Below, piece after piece: positions 54,992 to 63,742 of a DNA stretch of 64,000 nt. The DNA comes from Nostoc sp. MG11 (GTDB lineage: Bacteria; Cyanobacteriota; Cyanobacteriia; Cyanobacteriales; Nostocaceae), in assembly GCF_014904695.1 (NCBI RefSeq), contig NZ_JACXXN010000013.1, positions 62,001 through 126,000 on the forward strand, given 5' to 3'. The notes beneath the pieces were generated by a model that worked only from the letters and a program-made list of their open reading frames with translations, had not been told where the DNA came from and searched no databases. Made by a program: the position numbers and the translations under genes. The number at the start of each line of letters is the position of its first letter. Positions within the stretch are counted from its first letter, which is position 1.

Positions 54992-55276
54992 TTAAATGCG
55001 TTCATTAAGTCTCCTTTTTTGTTTTCTAGCTAAATGAAATTGATACTTTGCTTCTAAGTTCGTCCAGAACTCAGGAGAAGTACCTAAGACTTGCGACAGT
55101 TCCATAGCTGTTTTAGGAGTTATCTGCTTGCTTTCCCGGATAATTGCGTTGATGGTTTGGATTGGACGACCGATAATTTCTGCAAGATCCTTTTGTGTCC
55201 AGCCACGGGCTTCTAGTTCTCGACTTAAAATTTTTCCTGGCGCTGGAACTCTTGCTGCTGTTAGTTTATGGCTCAT
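54992..55276 (-). CDS. higA: HigA-type antitoxin (XRE-family HTH)
   Basis: A 94-residue XRE/HTH protein of the HigA type: ARVPAPGKILSRELEARGWT, QKDLAEIIGRPIQTINAI, then TAMELSQVLGTSPEFWTNLE. HigA neutralises HigB, an mRNA interferase, and represses the operon. The toxin should be upstream; only a C-terminal remnant is found there (55304-55408), so the antitoxin appears to be an orphan. Confidence 0.87.
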   Translation of the reverse strand: MSHKLTAARVPAPGKILSRELEARGWTQKDLAEIIGRPIQTINAIIRESKQITPKTAMELSQVLGTSPEFWTNLEAKYQFHLARKQKRRLNERI

Positions 55277-55303
55277 AACTGCTGTCTTTCCCTGCTGCCT
55301 AAG

Positions 55304-55408
55304 TTAGTGATGGTCTTCGATATGAATAATTTTGAGGTAATATCGCTGTTTATCCTCTTCTAATACAATAATCAGATGCAACTGGTCATTTAAACATAGG
55401 AACCAGGT
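55304..55408 (-). pseudogene. HigB-like toxin remnant
   Basis: An open stretch of 34 codons with no start ends at TAA 55304, 27 bases before the higA start. It reads TWFLCLNDQLHLIIVLEEDK, then QRYYLKIIHIEDHH, resembling the final strand and tail of RelE/HigB toxins. A stop (55409) lies upstream and no N-terminal half was found. Position before higA supports the call. Confidence 0.5.
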
Positions 55409-55438
55409 CTAGAATTAGAATTGATGTGACGTTTTCTA

Positions 55439-57292
55439 GTGGCTCAAGTGTCAGAATTGCCATTGCGCGATCGCTATCTCGCTTTAATCGATGAAATTGT
55501 TGAAACCACTCTCAAGGGCAAGATTAGCTCTGTGGATATGGTGTATCAAATGCTGCTTAAAGGTATAACTTCCGGTACGGGTGAAGTGTTTGAGCTAGCT
55601 TTGAGCGATCGCTTAAATGCCATCCAAAGCCAAGTAGACAGCGAAAAAGATGAACTCAAAAAAGCCAAAGCTACACGGAGTTTAAGAGCAATTAAAACCA
55701 TCCAAAGTCAATGGCAACGTTGGCAAGAGCAAAACAAAACCACAGAAGCGATCGCCTCCGCAGTTAAAGAAATTACCACAGCCGATGCAGATGAGCGTCT
55801 AGCTATATTTTTACGTGTTACTGATCCCAATCAGAAAAATCCGCTAAATCTGGCACAATTACAGGAGTTATCAAAATCTTTACAGCAATTTGCCCAGGCT
55901 GATTCTGATTTACAACAATTCTCCGAAGGTATTACCCGTGGGTTGACTTCTTGGCAACGATTACAAGATAACTTGGTTAGCTGGATGTACGAGCAAAACC
56001 AGGGATCTCTAGGATTTGGTGGTGTACCTGGAGAACGCGGCCCTTGGGCAAGTTGGGATAAGCAAGTTAATAGTGAGTTACCCCAAAGACTATTTCGCAC
56101 TTTGGCAATGGAAGAATCTATAATTCAATTTGCCGAACAGCAGCGCGGTGTCACCCTCAGAGATTGGGTGGAAATGGCAATAGTTTTACAGTACTTGCAA
56201 CGGGGATTAGTTAACTGGTTTGACCAACAAGCCTACGATGTTAAGGCAGGGCCAAAGCTGTCCATTTCCACTTTCTTGACTTTTGCAGTGATTTGGAGTC
56301 AATTAGCGAGTGGTTTTCAGAGCATTGGGACAGTATACAGTGATGCCTGTTCTCAGATTATGTTCCAAATTCTACGAACCCTTGCCCAGCGTCCATATTT
56401 TCCTTTCTACGGTGGGATTTTTGCTTCTTTTTCTGGTACTTATTTGCGGGATGCCCTAGATTATTTAGATGAGCCACTGCAACAAGTCGAGGGAACCCAA
56501 GAAAAAGCCCGGATATTGACACTTTTAGGCTATTCGCAGCGTGCTTTAGGACAATACCAACGTGCGCTTGATTTTCATCAAGAAGCATTGGAGATCGCCA
56601 GGAGTGCAAGCGATCGCCCCTGTGAAATCGCTAACCTCAACCACCTCAGCCGCACCTACGTGCAAGAGCAAGATTACGCCGAGGCGATTAACTACAGTCA
56701 ACGGGCATTGATTCTGAGTCGGCAAGCAGGCGATCGCACAGGCGAGGCCAACGCACTGGTAAATTTAGGTTACAGCGAAGTTATGCAGGCTCAAGAACTG
56801 GAAAACCTCGAACCAGAAACCTATGAAGCCGCAATTAACTATTTAGAACAAGGCTTAAAGTTATCAGAAAAATTAGGTGATATTCAAAGTAAAGCTTTAT
56901 GTGTTAGCAGCCTAGGAATTGCCTATCTAGTAATTGGACAACATCAAACTGCAATTAAATATCTTGAAGATGGCTTTAAAACAGCCCAAGTTTCTGGTGA
57001 TTTATATCTCCAAGGGCGCAACTTAGCTTGTTTAGCCGAAGCTTATTATCATTTGCAAAATGCTGAAAAAACCGTTTACACTGGCTGTTTAGGAATGTAT
57101 CTATTAGAACAGATTGCTTCTCTTGAATGGCGTCAATCAGCAGGCTTACTAACAATTTTGCAGGGACAAATAGGGGCAGAAGATTTCTATAATTTATTAC
57201 AGCAACATCGCCCCAAAATCATTTCCGTTATTGGTGTAGATGGGTATGATCACATTCCTAAATTACTACAAGAATATAAGCAAGATATTTAG
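55439..57292 (+). CDS. Tetratricopeptide-repeat protein
   Basis: A 617-residue protein from a GTG start. The N-terminal half (1-340) is helical, without recognised motif except a KGKISSVDMVYQMLLKG start and a Trp-rich middle. The C-terminal half has about five TPR motifs (ARILTLLGYSQRALGQYQRAL, ALVNLGYSEVMQAQELENLE, AIKYLEDGFKTAQVSGDLYL). The repeats bind partner proteins. Domain order and length match large cyanobacterial TPR proteins of unknown role. The next genes follow on the same strand after 110 bases with a hairpin. Confidence 0.78.
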   Translation: MAQVSELPLRDRYLALIDEIVETTLKGKISSVDMVYQMLLKGITSGTGEVFELALSDRLNAIQSQVDSEKDELKKAKATRSLRAIKTIQSQWQRWQEQNKTTEAIASAVKEITTADADERLAIFLRVTDPNQKNPLNLAQLQELSKSLQQFAQADSDLQQFSEGITRGLTSWQRLQDNLVSWMYEQNQGSLGFGGVPGERGPWASWDKQVNSELPQRLFRTLAMEESIIQFAEQQRGVTLRDWVEMAIVLQYLQRGLVNWFDQQAYDVKAGPKLSISTFLTFAVIWSQLASGFQSIGTVYSDACSQIMFQILRTLAQRPYFPFYGGIFASFSGTYLRDALDYLDEPLQQVEGTQEKARILTLLGYSQRALGQYQRALDFHQEALEIARSASDRPCEIANLNHLSRTYVQEQDYAEAINYSQRALILSRQAGDRTGEANALVNLGYSEVMQAQELENLEPETYEAAINYLEQGLKLSEKLGDIQSKALCVSSLGIAYLVIGQHQTAIKYLEDGFKTAQVSGDLYLQGRNLACLAEAYYHLQNAEKTVYTGCLGMYLLEQIASLEWRQSAGLLTILQGQIGAEDFYNLLQQHRPKIISVIGVDGYDHIPKLLQEYKQDI

Positions 57293-57310
57293 ATTAAGTT
57301 TTCGCTGTGT

Positions 57311-57347
57311 CTTGGTGGTTAACCAAATTTATTTTTGAACCACCAAG
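57311..57347 (+). repeat. Hairpin repeat after the TPR gene
   Basis: CTTGGTGGTT (57311-57320) pairs with AACCACCAAG (57338-57347), ten perfect base pairs around a 17-base loop. It belongs to a type of 'protein-of-disguised-repeat' DNA in Nostoc intergenes ending AAAGACACAAAG. It lies 19 bases after the TPR stop and may aid termination. Confidence 0.6.
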
Positions 57348-57402
57348 GCACAAAGACACAAAGTAAATAGCGAGCTAATTCGTAGGATCAATCTAAAATT
57401 GA

Positions 57403-58449
57403 ATGATCATGCCAGCCGATAATTTAGAGATTAATGAAACGACTGCGACACAATTTGCTCAATTGGTATTGGATTGTATCGAGCGGGAGTATCCCCACAG
57501 TAATATATGTTGGGCTGATAGTGACCAAGATATAAAACCACCGCGTGAATTGACTCCTGCTTTTTATGGCTGCTTAGATTGGCATTCAGCTGTACATGGT
57601 CACTGCTTGCTGGTACGTCTGATGCGTCACTTCCCAGAAGCCTCCTTTAGTACAGCGGCGAAGCAAAAACTTGAGCAGAGCCTCACACCTGAGAAGATTC
57701 AAGGAGAAATTGCCCATTTCCAGCGGTTGCCATTTTTTGAATTTCCTTATGGTGTAGCATGGCTTCTGCAACTGGCTGCGGAACTTCACGAGTGGAATCA
57801 TCCTCAAGCCAAAGCATGGCGGGTTGTATTGGAACCGCTAGAGAAGTTGATTGCAGGTAACTTACAGCGCTGGCTTGACGCACTACAACTGCCAAATCGT
57901 ACAGGGACGCATAATCAAACAGCTTTTGCACTTGGTTTAATCCTGGATTGGGCAAGGATTACCGAAAATGCTGATTTCACTGGGTTAGTAGAGAACAAAG
58001 CACGGCAATTCTATCTGAGCGATCGCAATTATTCCTTACAATTTGAGCCACTTGGCTACGATTTTTCCTCTCCTGGCCTTGCCCAAGCAGACTTGATGCG
58101 GCGAGTACTCCCAACAACAGCTTTTACTGATTGGCTCACTAATTTTCTACCACAAATACCGATTGAAAATACAGCGAATTGGTTAGAACCTGTCAAAGTG
58201 GATAATCCTCAAGACTATATGCAATCCCATTTCCACGGTCTTAATCTTAGCCGTGCTTGGATGCTTGAGGGCATTATTTCTAAATTACCCAATGATGACC
58301 AGCGGATAGAAACACTTCGTTCTGCTGCTGTTCAGCATCGTCAAAGTGGGCTAGCAAATGCTGTTAGTGAACATTATGCAGCTAGTCACTGGCTAGGAAC
58401 TTTTGCTGTTTACCTGATAACGAATCGTGGGTTGCAAATTGCAAATTAA
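57403..58449 (+). CDS. DUF2891 protein
   Basis: A 348-residue protein of the DUF2891 family, with the signature FYGCLDWHSAVHGHCLLVRL near 55-74 and later QSHFHGLNLSRAWMLEGI. It looks like an alpha/alpha barrel and may act on a carbohydrate or small metabolite; no activity is established. A phosphotransferase gene starts 23 bases after its stop (58473), so the two are likely one operon. Confidence 0.82.
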   Translation: MIMPADNLEINETTATQFAQLVLDCIEREYPHSNICWADSDQDIKPPRELTPAFYGCLDWHSAVHGHCLLVRLMRHFPEASFSTAAKQKLEQSLTPEKIQGEIAHFQRLPFFEFPYGVAWLLQLAAELHEWNHPQAKAWRVVLEPLEKLIAGNLQRWLDALQLPNRTGTHNQTAFALGLILDWARITENADFTGLVENKARQFYLSDRNYSLQFEPLGYDFSSPGLAQADLMRRVLPTTAFTDWLTNFLPQIPIENTANWLEPVKVDNPQDYMQSHFHGLNLSRAWMLEGIISKLPNDDQRIETLRSAAVQHRQSGLANAVSEHYAASHWLGTFAVYLITNRGLQIAN

Positions 58450-58472
58450 AAGCTAAAACTTGTTATTTGATT

Positions 58473-59501
58473 ATGAACAAAGCTGAAACCCCACAGTTAT
58501 CTAAACAAGATGTTATTGAACTACTTGAAGCGTGGTCATTTCTTAGTAATTTAACAGTTCAACCAACAAACAAAGGTACAGTCAACACAACCTTTTTTGT
58601 AGAAACGCAAGCAGGCAATTTTATTCTAAAGCTATACAACGACTCTATAACCACTGCACAAATTCAATATGAACACTCATTACTGACATATCTGCAATCA
58701 TGTGATCTATCGTTCGCAGTTCCAACTCCTATACAAACTCAGTTGGGCGAAACATTGATTTCAGTTAATAAAAATAACTCATTACTACGAGTTGCTTTGC
58801 TTCCTTTCATTTTAGGTGAGCCTGGCGATCGCAAAAATATCGCTCATACCCATGCTGTCGGTGAGACACTTGGAGAACTGCATCACGCTTTGGCTGGATT
58901 CGATTCAGCAGGAGAAATGGCTCAATTACCTGCGTGGGGAGATATTTATCATATTCATCCTTTGGTGACAGATCCATTAGAAGTGCCAGAATTATTTGAA
59001 TTACCTCCAACGCAGCAACAGTACATTACGAAAACACTAATAGAAATTCTTGAAGCTGCGCCCAACTTATATAGAACGCTTCCAGTTCAAACAACTCATG
59101 CAGATTTCCTTTGTCCTAACGTTTTACTGATAGATAATCGTGTAGTTGGGGTTTTAGACTTTGAGTTTGCTACTTCAGATTTGCGCTTAATGGATTATGT
59201 TGCAGCACTCGATCACTTCACTCGATTTTCTTGGAAAGATGCACCCGATTTGGAGTTTGTGGAAGCTTTCAGCAAAGGATATGCCAAGTATAATTCTCTA
59301 ACATATTCAGAAGCAGAAGCGTTGACGTTAGTTTGGCGCTTGCAGCGAGCAAGTTGTATTGTTTACTGGACGGGTTGGCTTCGTGAGGGTAAAGTAACTC
59401 ACCAAAGTGTGGTTGATGCGGTAACAAACACAAGTTTGTTGGAAGAGTGGTTGGAAGAAAATACAACTAAGCTGTTGAGTTATATTGCTCCAACTGCGTA
59501 G
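58473..59501 (+). CDS. Phosphotransferase of the aminoglycoside/homoserine-kinase-like family
   Basis: A 342-residue APH-type kinase from the ATG at 58473; an in-frame TTG two codons upstream is less likely. The nucleotide-binding part has FFVETQAGNFILKLYND, and the catalytic and metal-binding loop is THADFLCPNVLLIDNRVVGV-LDFEFA. The small molecule is unknown; homoserine, choline and fructosamine-type substrates occur in related families. Linkage to the DUF2891 gene suggests the two act in one sugar or metabolite pathway. Confidence 0.8.
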   Translation: MNKAETPQLSKQDVIELLEAWSFLSNLTVQPTNKGTVNTTFFVETQAGNFILKLYNDSITTAQIQYEHSLLTYLQSCDLSFAVPTPIQTQLGETLISVNKNNSLLRVALLPFILGEPGDRKNIAHTHAVGETLGELHHALAGFDSAGEMAQLPAWGDIYHIHPLVTDPLEVPELFELPPTQQQYITKTLIEILEAAPNLYRTLPVQTTHADFLCPNVLLIDNRVVGVLDFEFATSDLRLMDYVAALDHFTRFSWKDAPDLEFVEAFSKGYAKYNSLTYSEAEALTLVWRLQRASCIVYWTGWLREGKVTHQSVVDAVTNTSLLEEWLEENTTKLLSYIAPTA

Positions 59502-59543
59502 ATACACAGAGGCGATATCTCTTGACTCGCCTCCACCGGAAAC

Positions 59544-59780
59544 TTAAACTACAACTTCTTCGCGTTGACAATCAAAAACAACCATGAAAGAAGTATTTGG
59601 TTTCTCTTGGCGTAAGTGCTGCATATAACCATCTGCATCAGAACGACTGCGGAAGCGGGCGACAATCTCCCGTTGTGTGTCAGGAAGTAAACGAGCGATC
59701 GCCCAAGAGTTAAGACGCTCTTTATAAGCGATCGCTTGATTGTCTGACTTGGAAGCTTTGTTATCCGTATTTTCTGGCAT
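59544..59780 (-). CDS. Small conserved protein of unknown function
   Basis: A 78-residue charged protein (MPENTDNKASKSDNQAIAYK). The C-terminal half, RFRSRSDADGYMQHLRQEKP followed by beta-strand residues VVFDCQREEVV, suggests a small alpha/beta domain. Cyanobacterial in style. It converges with the phosphotransferase gene. Confidence 0.6.
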   Translation of the reverse strand: MPENTDNKASKSDNQAIAYKERLNSWAIARLLPDTQREIVARFRSRSDADGYMQHLRQEKPNTSFMVVFDCQREEVVV

Positions 59781-60249
59781 GATTATGTTATCCGTATGAA
59801 GTTTAGTGAAGGGCGTTAATTAGTTTCTAGGTAGGAATGCACTAACGCTTTTTATTTAATGATGCTGCCACCTTGTTATTCGATTATTTATAAATTGTCA
59901 ACACTTAGGGCTACATTTTAGACCAACTAAATTGCAACGCCTCCTCAGCTATTAACCTCAAAGCCTTACTTGGCAACTGGTGCAAGGAAAACTAAGAACA
60001 AACAATGACAAAGTTGAAGGTATGACAAGTATTCCGTCTGTGCGATTTAGATAAATAAACATAACTAAAGCTAGTAGCAGTGATCAAATGATAATTTTAG
60101 TCTCAAATAATACATTCATACTTTAAATTTCGATGGCTTACTGTAAAAGTAGTTCAGTTTTCGATGTACAAAATTTCCAAAGCAGCGAATCAAGAAACAT
60201 CAAACTCTTAACTTTCCTATTATTAAGTAGCTAGGCGTAAATAAATTAA
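59781..60249. other. Long intergenic region
   Basis: 469 bases between a minus-strand gene and the repeat at 60250. AT-rich, no open frame of note, no RNA gene. The whole non-coding stretch runs to the ATP-grasp start at 60468, 687 bases in all. Confidence 0.5.
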
Positions 60250-60315
60250 AGTTTGTAGTCAGGATTAAAGTCCTGATTATCCTTGTTTTGAGCGATGAAT
60301 CGCTCACTACGAACT
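60250..60315. repeat. Nested inverted repeat, family member 2
   Basis: Outer arms AGTTTGTAGT/ACTACGAACT (9 of 10) enclose two inner hairpins, TCAGGA/TCCTGA and GAGCGAT/ATCGCTC. The left flank AAGTAGCTAGGC..AATAAATTAA matches that of the member at 52008-52051. A weaker complement of that flank follows at about 60325-60350, so the full unit may span about 60222-60350. Confidence 0.7.
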
Positions 60316-60467
60316 AAGATTTTTTTATATTTAATTATACCTACATACTTAGTGCAATCAGTGATGCCAGTTAGTAAGGTATTGTCACAAATTAAATAAG
60401 ACCGTTGTATATTGACCTATTACTATAAATTAGATAAAATTTTTTCGTACAAATTAAACCTTTTATA

Positions 60468-61478
60468 ATGAAAATACCATTTACAACTTCAACAATTAAA
60501 AAACTAGCAGAAGAAATAGGAGCAGTAATTGTAACTGACCCAGAATATAGCTTTGTTGGACACATTACGTTTAAAAATGGAAATAAAACATTTTTTCATA
60601 CGGCTACGTTTGATATTAATTATTTTGGCTCAGCAGCAATAGCAAAAGATAAAGGTGTCTCAAACTTTTTTCTCAAAAAATTTGGATATCAGGTTACTGA
60701 AGGTCAAAGATTTTTTAGTTATAAAATTTGTGAAAGACTATCTAATGCTAAGAATATTGATGCTGGATTTGATTATGCGAAAGAATTGGGCTTTCCTGTA
60801 ATTGTCAAGCCGATTAACCTCAGTCAAGGAATGTTTGTGACGAAGGTTTATAACAAACAAGAATACTATCAAGTAGCCAAGAAAATATTGAAAAACAACT
60901 CAGGATTAATCGTCGAGCGATTCTATAATGGCAATGACTATAGAATTGTGGTATTAGATGACGAAGTTCTTTCGGCATATCAAAGAATTCCCTTATTTAT
61001 TAAAGGAGATGGTAAATCTAGTATTTTGGAACTGATGCGCCAAAAACAAGAAAATTTTCTCAAAAGTGGAAGAAAAAAAATTATAGATTTTGAAGATTAC
61101 AGAATCAAATTAAAGTTGCAAAGACAAAAGCTAACTTTTGATAGTGTAATATCCGAAGATAGTATGGTTTACCTTTTAGACAATGCAAATTTATCAAGCG
61201 GAGGTGAGGCGGTAGATTTAACCGAAAATATCCATCCAGATTTTCATAAGTTAGCAGTAAATATTACAAAAGATATGGGTCTGAGATTAGCAGGTGTGGA
61301 TATTATTACTAATGATATAACACTACCAATGTTGAATTATACAACTATCGAAGTAAATGCCTCTCCTGGCTTAACTCACTATGCCTCAACTGGTGAGATT
61401 CAAACCAAGAGAGTAGAAAGTTTATATCTCAAAGTTCTTAAAGCACTTGAGAACGGGCAAAACAACAAATTATTGTGA
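60468..61478 (+). CDS. ATP-grasp ligase, cyanophycin-synthetase/GshF-like ATP-binding domain
   Basis: A 336-residue ATP-grasp enzyme. The ATP-binding half has ELGFPVIVKPINLSQGMFVT, followed by LIVERFYNGNDYRIVVLDDE. The metal and nucleotide site is LRLAGVDIITNDITLP then TIEVNASPGLTHY (the E-x-N of ATP-grasp folds). This arrangement matches the ATP-grasp part of cyanophycin synthetase and GshF, here without a Mur-ligase-like domain. It likely joins a carboxylate to an amine. Its DNA is more AT-rich than its neighbours and it has no partner gene. Confidence 0.78.
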   Translation: MKIPFTTSTIKKLAEEIGAVIVTDPEYSFVGHITFKNGNKTFFHTATFDINYFGSAAIAKDKGVSNFFLKKFGYQVTEGQRFFSYKICERLSNAKNIDAGFDYAKELGFPVIVKPINLSQGMFVTKVYNKQEYYQVAKKILKNNSGLIVERFYNGNDYRIVVLDDEVLSAYQRIPLFIKGDGKSSILELMRQKQENFLKSGRKKIIDFEDYRIKLKLQRQKLTFDSVISEDSMVYLLDNANLSSGGEAVDLTENIHPDFHKLAVNITKDMGLRLAGVDIITNDITLPMLNYTTIEVNASPGLTHYASTGEIQTKRVESLYLKVLKALENGQNNKLL

Positions 61479-61550
61479 TAAATAGCAACCACTATATAAA
61501 CTATATATTTATAAACTTTCTCTAGCAGTTGCTATGGCTGTTGCAAGATA

Positions 61551-61913
61551 TCACCAATCCTTACTTAGCAGAGATTCAAATTCAGCTTGTAAAGCCGCAA
61601 TATCTGCCACCCTAGCTACTAGTAAATTATCTCTACCAGCATCACTTAAACGTGCTTTCCAGTAGTTAACGCTCTCTGAATTATTTAACCAAAATTGAAT
61701 TACTGTATCTACTACTTGATCAAAATTCCAGTCCCATTTTGCTGGAACTGATTCCACAGATTCTAAAAATGCATCTAAAGTACACGTATGCGTTCCCAGG
61801 TATTCAACACCTTGATGCGGTGTTTTTTGCCAACTTTGCTGTTGGTGATTAAAAAAGTACAAAACTTGAGATACGCCTACAATATCAAAAGTATATTTCA
61901 TTTTGGTTTTCAC
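61551..61913 (-). CDS. Protein of unknown function
   Basis: A 120-residue soluble protein (MKTKMKYTFDIVGVSQVLYF). It is Trp-rich (QQSWQKTP, KWDWNFDQVVDTVIQFW). No family recognised. Intact frame and ordinary composition support a real gene. An internal ATG at codon 5 could be the start. Confidence 0.55.
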   Translation of the reverse strand: MKTKMKYTFDIVGVSQVLYFFNHQQQSWQKTPHQGVEYLGTHTCTLDAFLESVESVPAKWDWNFDQVVDTVIQFWLNNSESVNYWKARLSDAGRDNLLVARVADIAALQAEFESLLSKDW

Positions 61914-62118
61914 CCTTGCTAATCAGTTATACAAACTTATTGTTTTTACAAAAAATTATCCTTGCAACATCACTACATTACATCTAGAAAAAGTAGAGTT
62001 TACCTTTATATCCAAGGTATTAAACTTTAACCAAAAATTAGCACTTGCTACCTGTGAGTGCTAATATTTATTCAATTATTTGATGTAGTATTAAAGAGTT
62101 TCAGGCATTAATTCAGGT

Positions 62119-63057
62119 GTGTATATTATTTTTAATAATTCTTTAATTATTTCGCTCACAGCTTGGAAAGGCGAAGTCGCGGCTTTATTTGCTGCCTGTT
62201 TTTGGGCTGTAGCATCAGTGGTATATGGACTTTTGGGGCAACGTATTCCGCCACTGCAACTGAATTTGATTAAAGGGATAATTGCAATTACCCTACTTCT
62301 ATTAACTATCTTACTGACTGGGGATTTTTTGCCAACCCTGGCCCCTTTACCTGTATTTCTACTCTTTCTGAGTGGCGCTATAGGTATTGGCTTAGGCGAT
62401 ACAGCTTTTTTGACAGCTATAAATTGCTTGGGGGCGCGTCGGGTTTTACTCTTGGGAACCCTTTCGCCGCCAATGACAGCGATCGCTGCTACAATTCTTC
62501 TCCAGGAACGGTTAAATATCAATGCTTGGTGCGGCATTTTGCTCACCATTTTGGGAGTTGCTTGGGTAGTGACAGAACGAGTTGCTGGTACAAGCGATGT
62601 TTCCTCAACGCAACTATGGCAAGGAATCGGTTTTGGTTTGTTAGCAGCAATGACAAATGCCAGCGGAACTGTGATTTCTCGTATTGCGTATGCAACAGCA
62701 AGCATTAACCCGTTGTGGGCTTCCTTGTTACGATTAATTGCAGGTGTATTGATTATCTTAGTATGGACATGGATTCCTAACCGCAGAGATGTTACATTAT
62801 CGTATCCCTACTGGCGATCGCGGCGAGTAATTTTTGCAAGTTTCTTTGCTGCCTTTTGTGGAACCTTCTTAGGAATTTGGTTGCAACAGACAGCAATTAA
62901 ATTCACAGCTGCGGGAATTGCCTCAACCTTAATGCAGACTAGTCCACTATTTGTCATCCCCATTGCTATCTGTATGGGTGAAAAAGTGAGTTGGAGAGCA
63001 ATATCTGGTGTGATAATTGCGATCGCAGGGATTGGATTATTGTTTTATTTGAAGTAG
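62119..63057 (+). CDS. EamA-family (DMT) transporter
   Basis: A 312-residue membrane protein with ten helices in two EamA repeats (about 15-150 and 165-310). Repeat starts read WKGEVAALFAACFWAVASVV and LWQGIGFGLLAAMTNASGTV. Drug/metabolite transporters of this family export amino acids, drugs or other metabolites; the substrate is unknown. Start is a GTG at 62119. Confidence 0.83.
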   Translation: MYIIFNNSLIISLTAWKGEVAALFAACFWAVASVVYGLLGQRIPPLQLNLIKGIIAITLLLLTILLTGDFLPTLAPLPVFLLFLSGAIGIGLGDTAFLTAINCLGARRVLLLGTLSPPMTAIAATILLQERLNINAWCGILLTILGVAWVVTERVAGTSDVSSTQLWQGIGFGLLAAMTNASGTVISRIAYATASINPLWASLLRLIAGVLIILVWTWIPNRRDVTLSYPYWRSRRVIFASFFAAFCGTFLGIWLQQTAIKFTAAGIASTLMQTSPLFVIPIAICMGEKVSWRAISGVIIAIAGIGLLFYLK

Positions 63058-63083
63058 CTAATATCAAAAAATAAGGGGTAATA

Positions 63084-63737
63084 GTGAAGCCTTTACTGAC
63101 ACTTGATTTATTGCTACAGGAAGCTGTTAAGTTCTCCGAGATAGAAAGCATTTATGATGAGCCATCTCTATTTGGCGTTACAGATGGAAAGGCTGTTGGA
63201 ACCTACCTAGAACAAAAATTTCGGATATATTTAGCTTTGTTATATGAGTATAAACTAGGCAATTCTGCTTCTGGAATAGATTTCCCAGATTTAAATATAG
63301 ATATGAAAGTTACAAGCATCCGGCAACCTCAATCTTCATGCCCCTTCAAATCTGCTCGACAAAAAATTTTTGGTCTTGGTTATGGTTTGCTAATCTTTGT
63401 TTATGAGAAGACAGATGATCATCAATATAAAACTGGTAGACTCGATATGAAGCACACCATCTTTGTTAATCAAAACTGTACTGCTGATTATCAGATGACT
63501 CGTGGTATCCTGAATATTCTTGCAAATGATGGTAATGCTGAAGACCTTATTGCCTATATGATGGATCGCAATCTACCAGTTGACGAGATTGAAGCAAGTA
63601 ACATTGCAGAAGAGATACTTAACAATCCCCCTGAACAGGGTTATTTAACAATCTCAAATGCTTTACAGTGGCGACTTCAATATAGTCGTATTATACAAAA
63701 GGCTGGCGAGGTTAGCGGTATTTTTAAAGTGCGATAA
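63084..63737 (+). CDS. Probable type II restriction endonuclease (PD-(D/E)XK)
   Basis: A 217-residue protein starting at GTG 63084 with a good ribosome site (AAGGGG). The likely catalytic core is SGIDFPDLNIDMKVTSIRQP, a D...D-x-K pattern of PD-(D/E)XK restriction enzymes, preceded by GTYLEQKFRIYLALLYEY. A DNA methyltransferase gene starts 5 bases after its stop, which is the main support for calling a restriction-modification system. Specificity cannot be told. Confidence 0.72.
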   Translation: MKPLLTLDLLLQEAVKFSEIESIYDEPSLFGVTDGKAVGTYLEQKFRIYLALLYEYKLGNSASGIDFPDLNIDMKVTSIRQPQSSCPFKSARQKIFGLGYGLLIFVYEKTDDHQYKTGRLDMKHTIFVNQNCTADYQMTRGILNILANDGNAEDLIAYMMDRNLPVDEIEASNIAEEILNNPPEQGYLTISNALQWRLQYSRIIQKAGEVSGIFKVR

Positions 63738-63742
63738 CTGAA

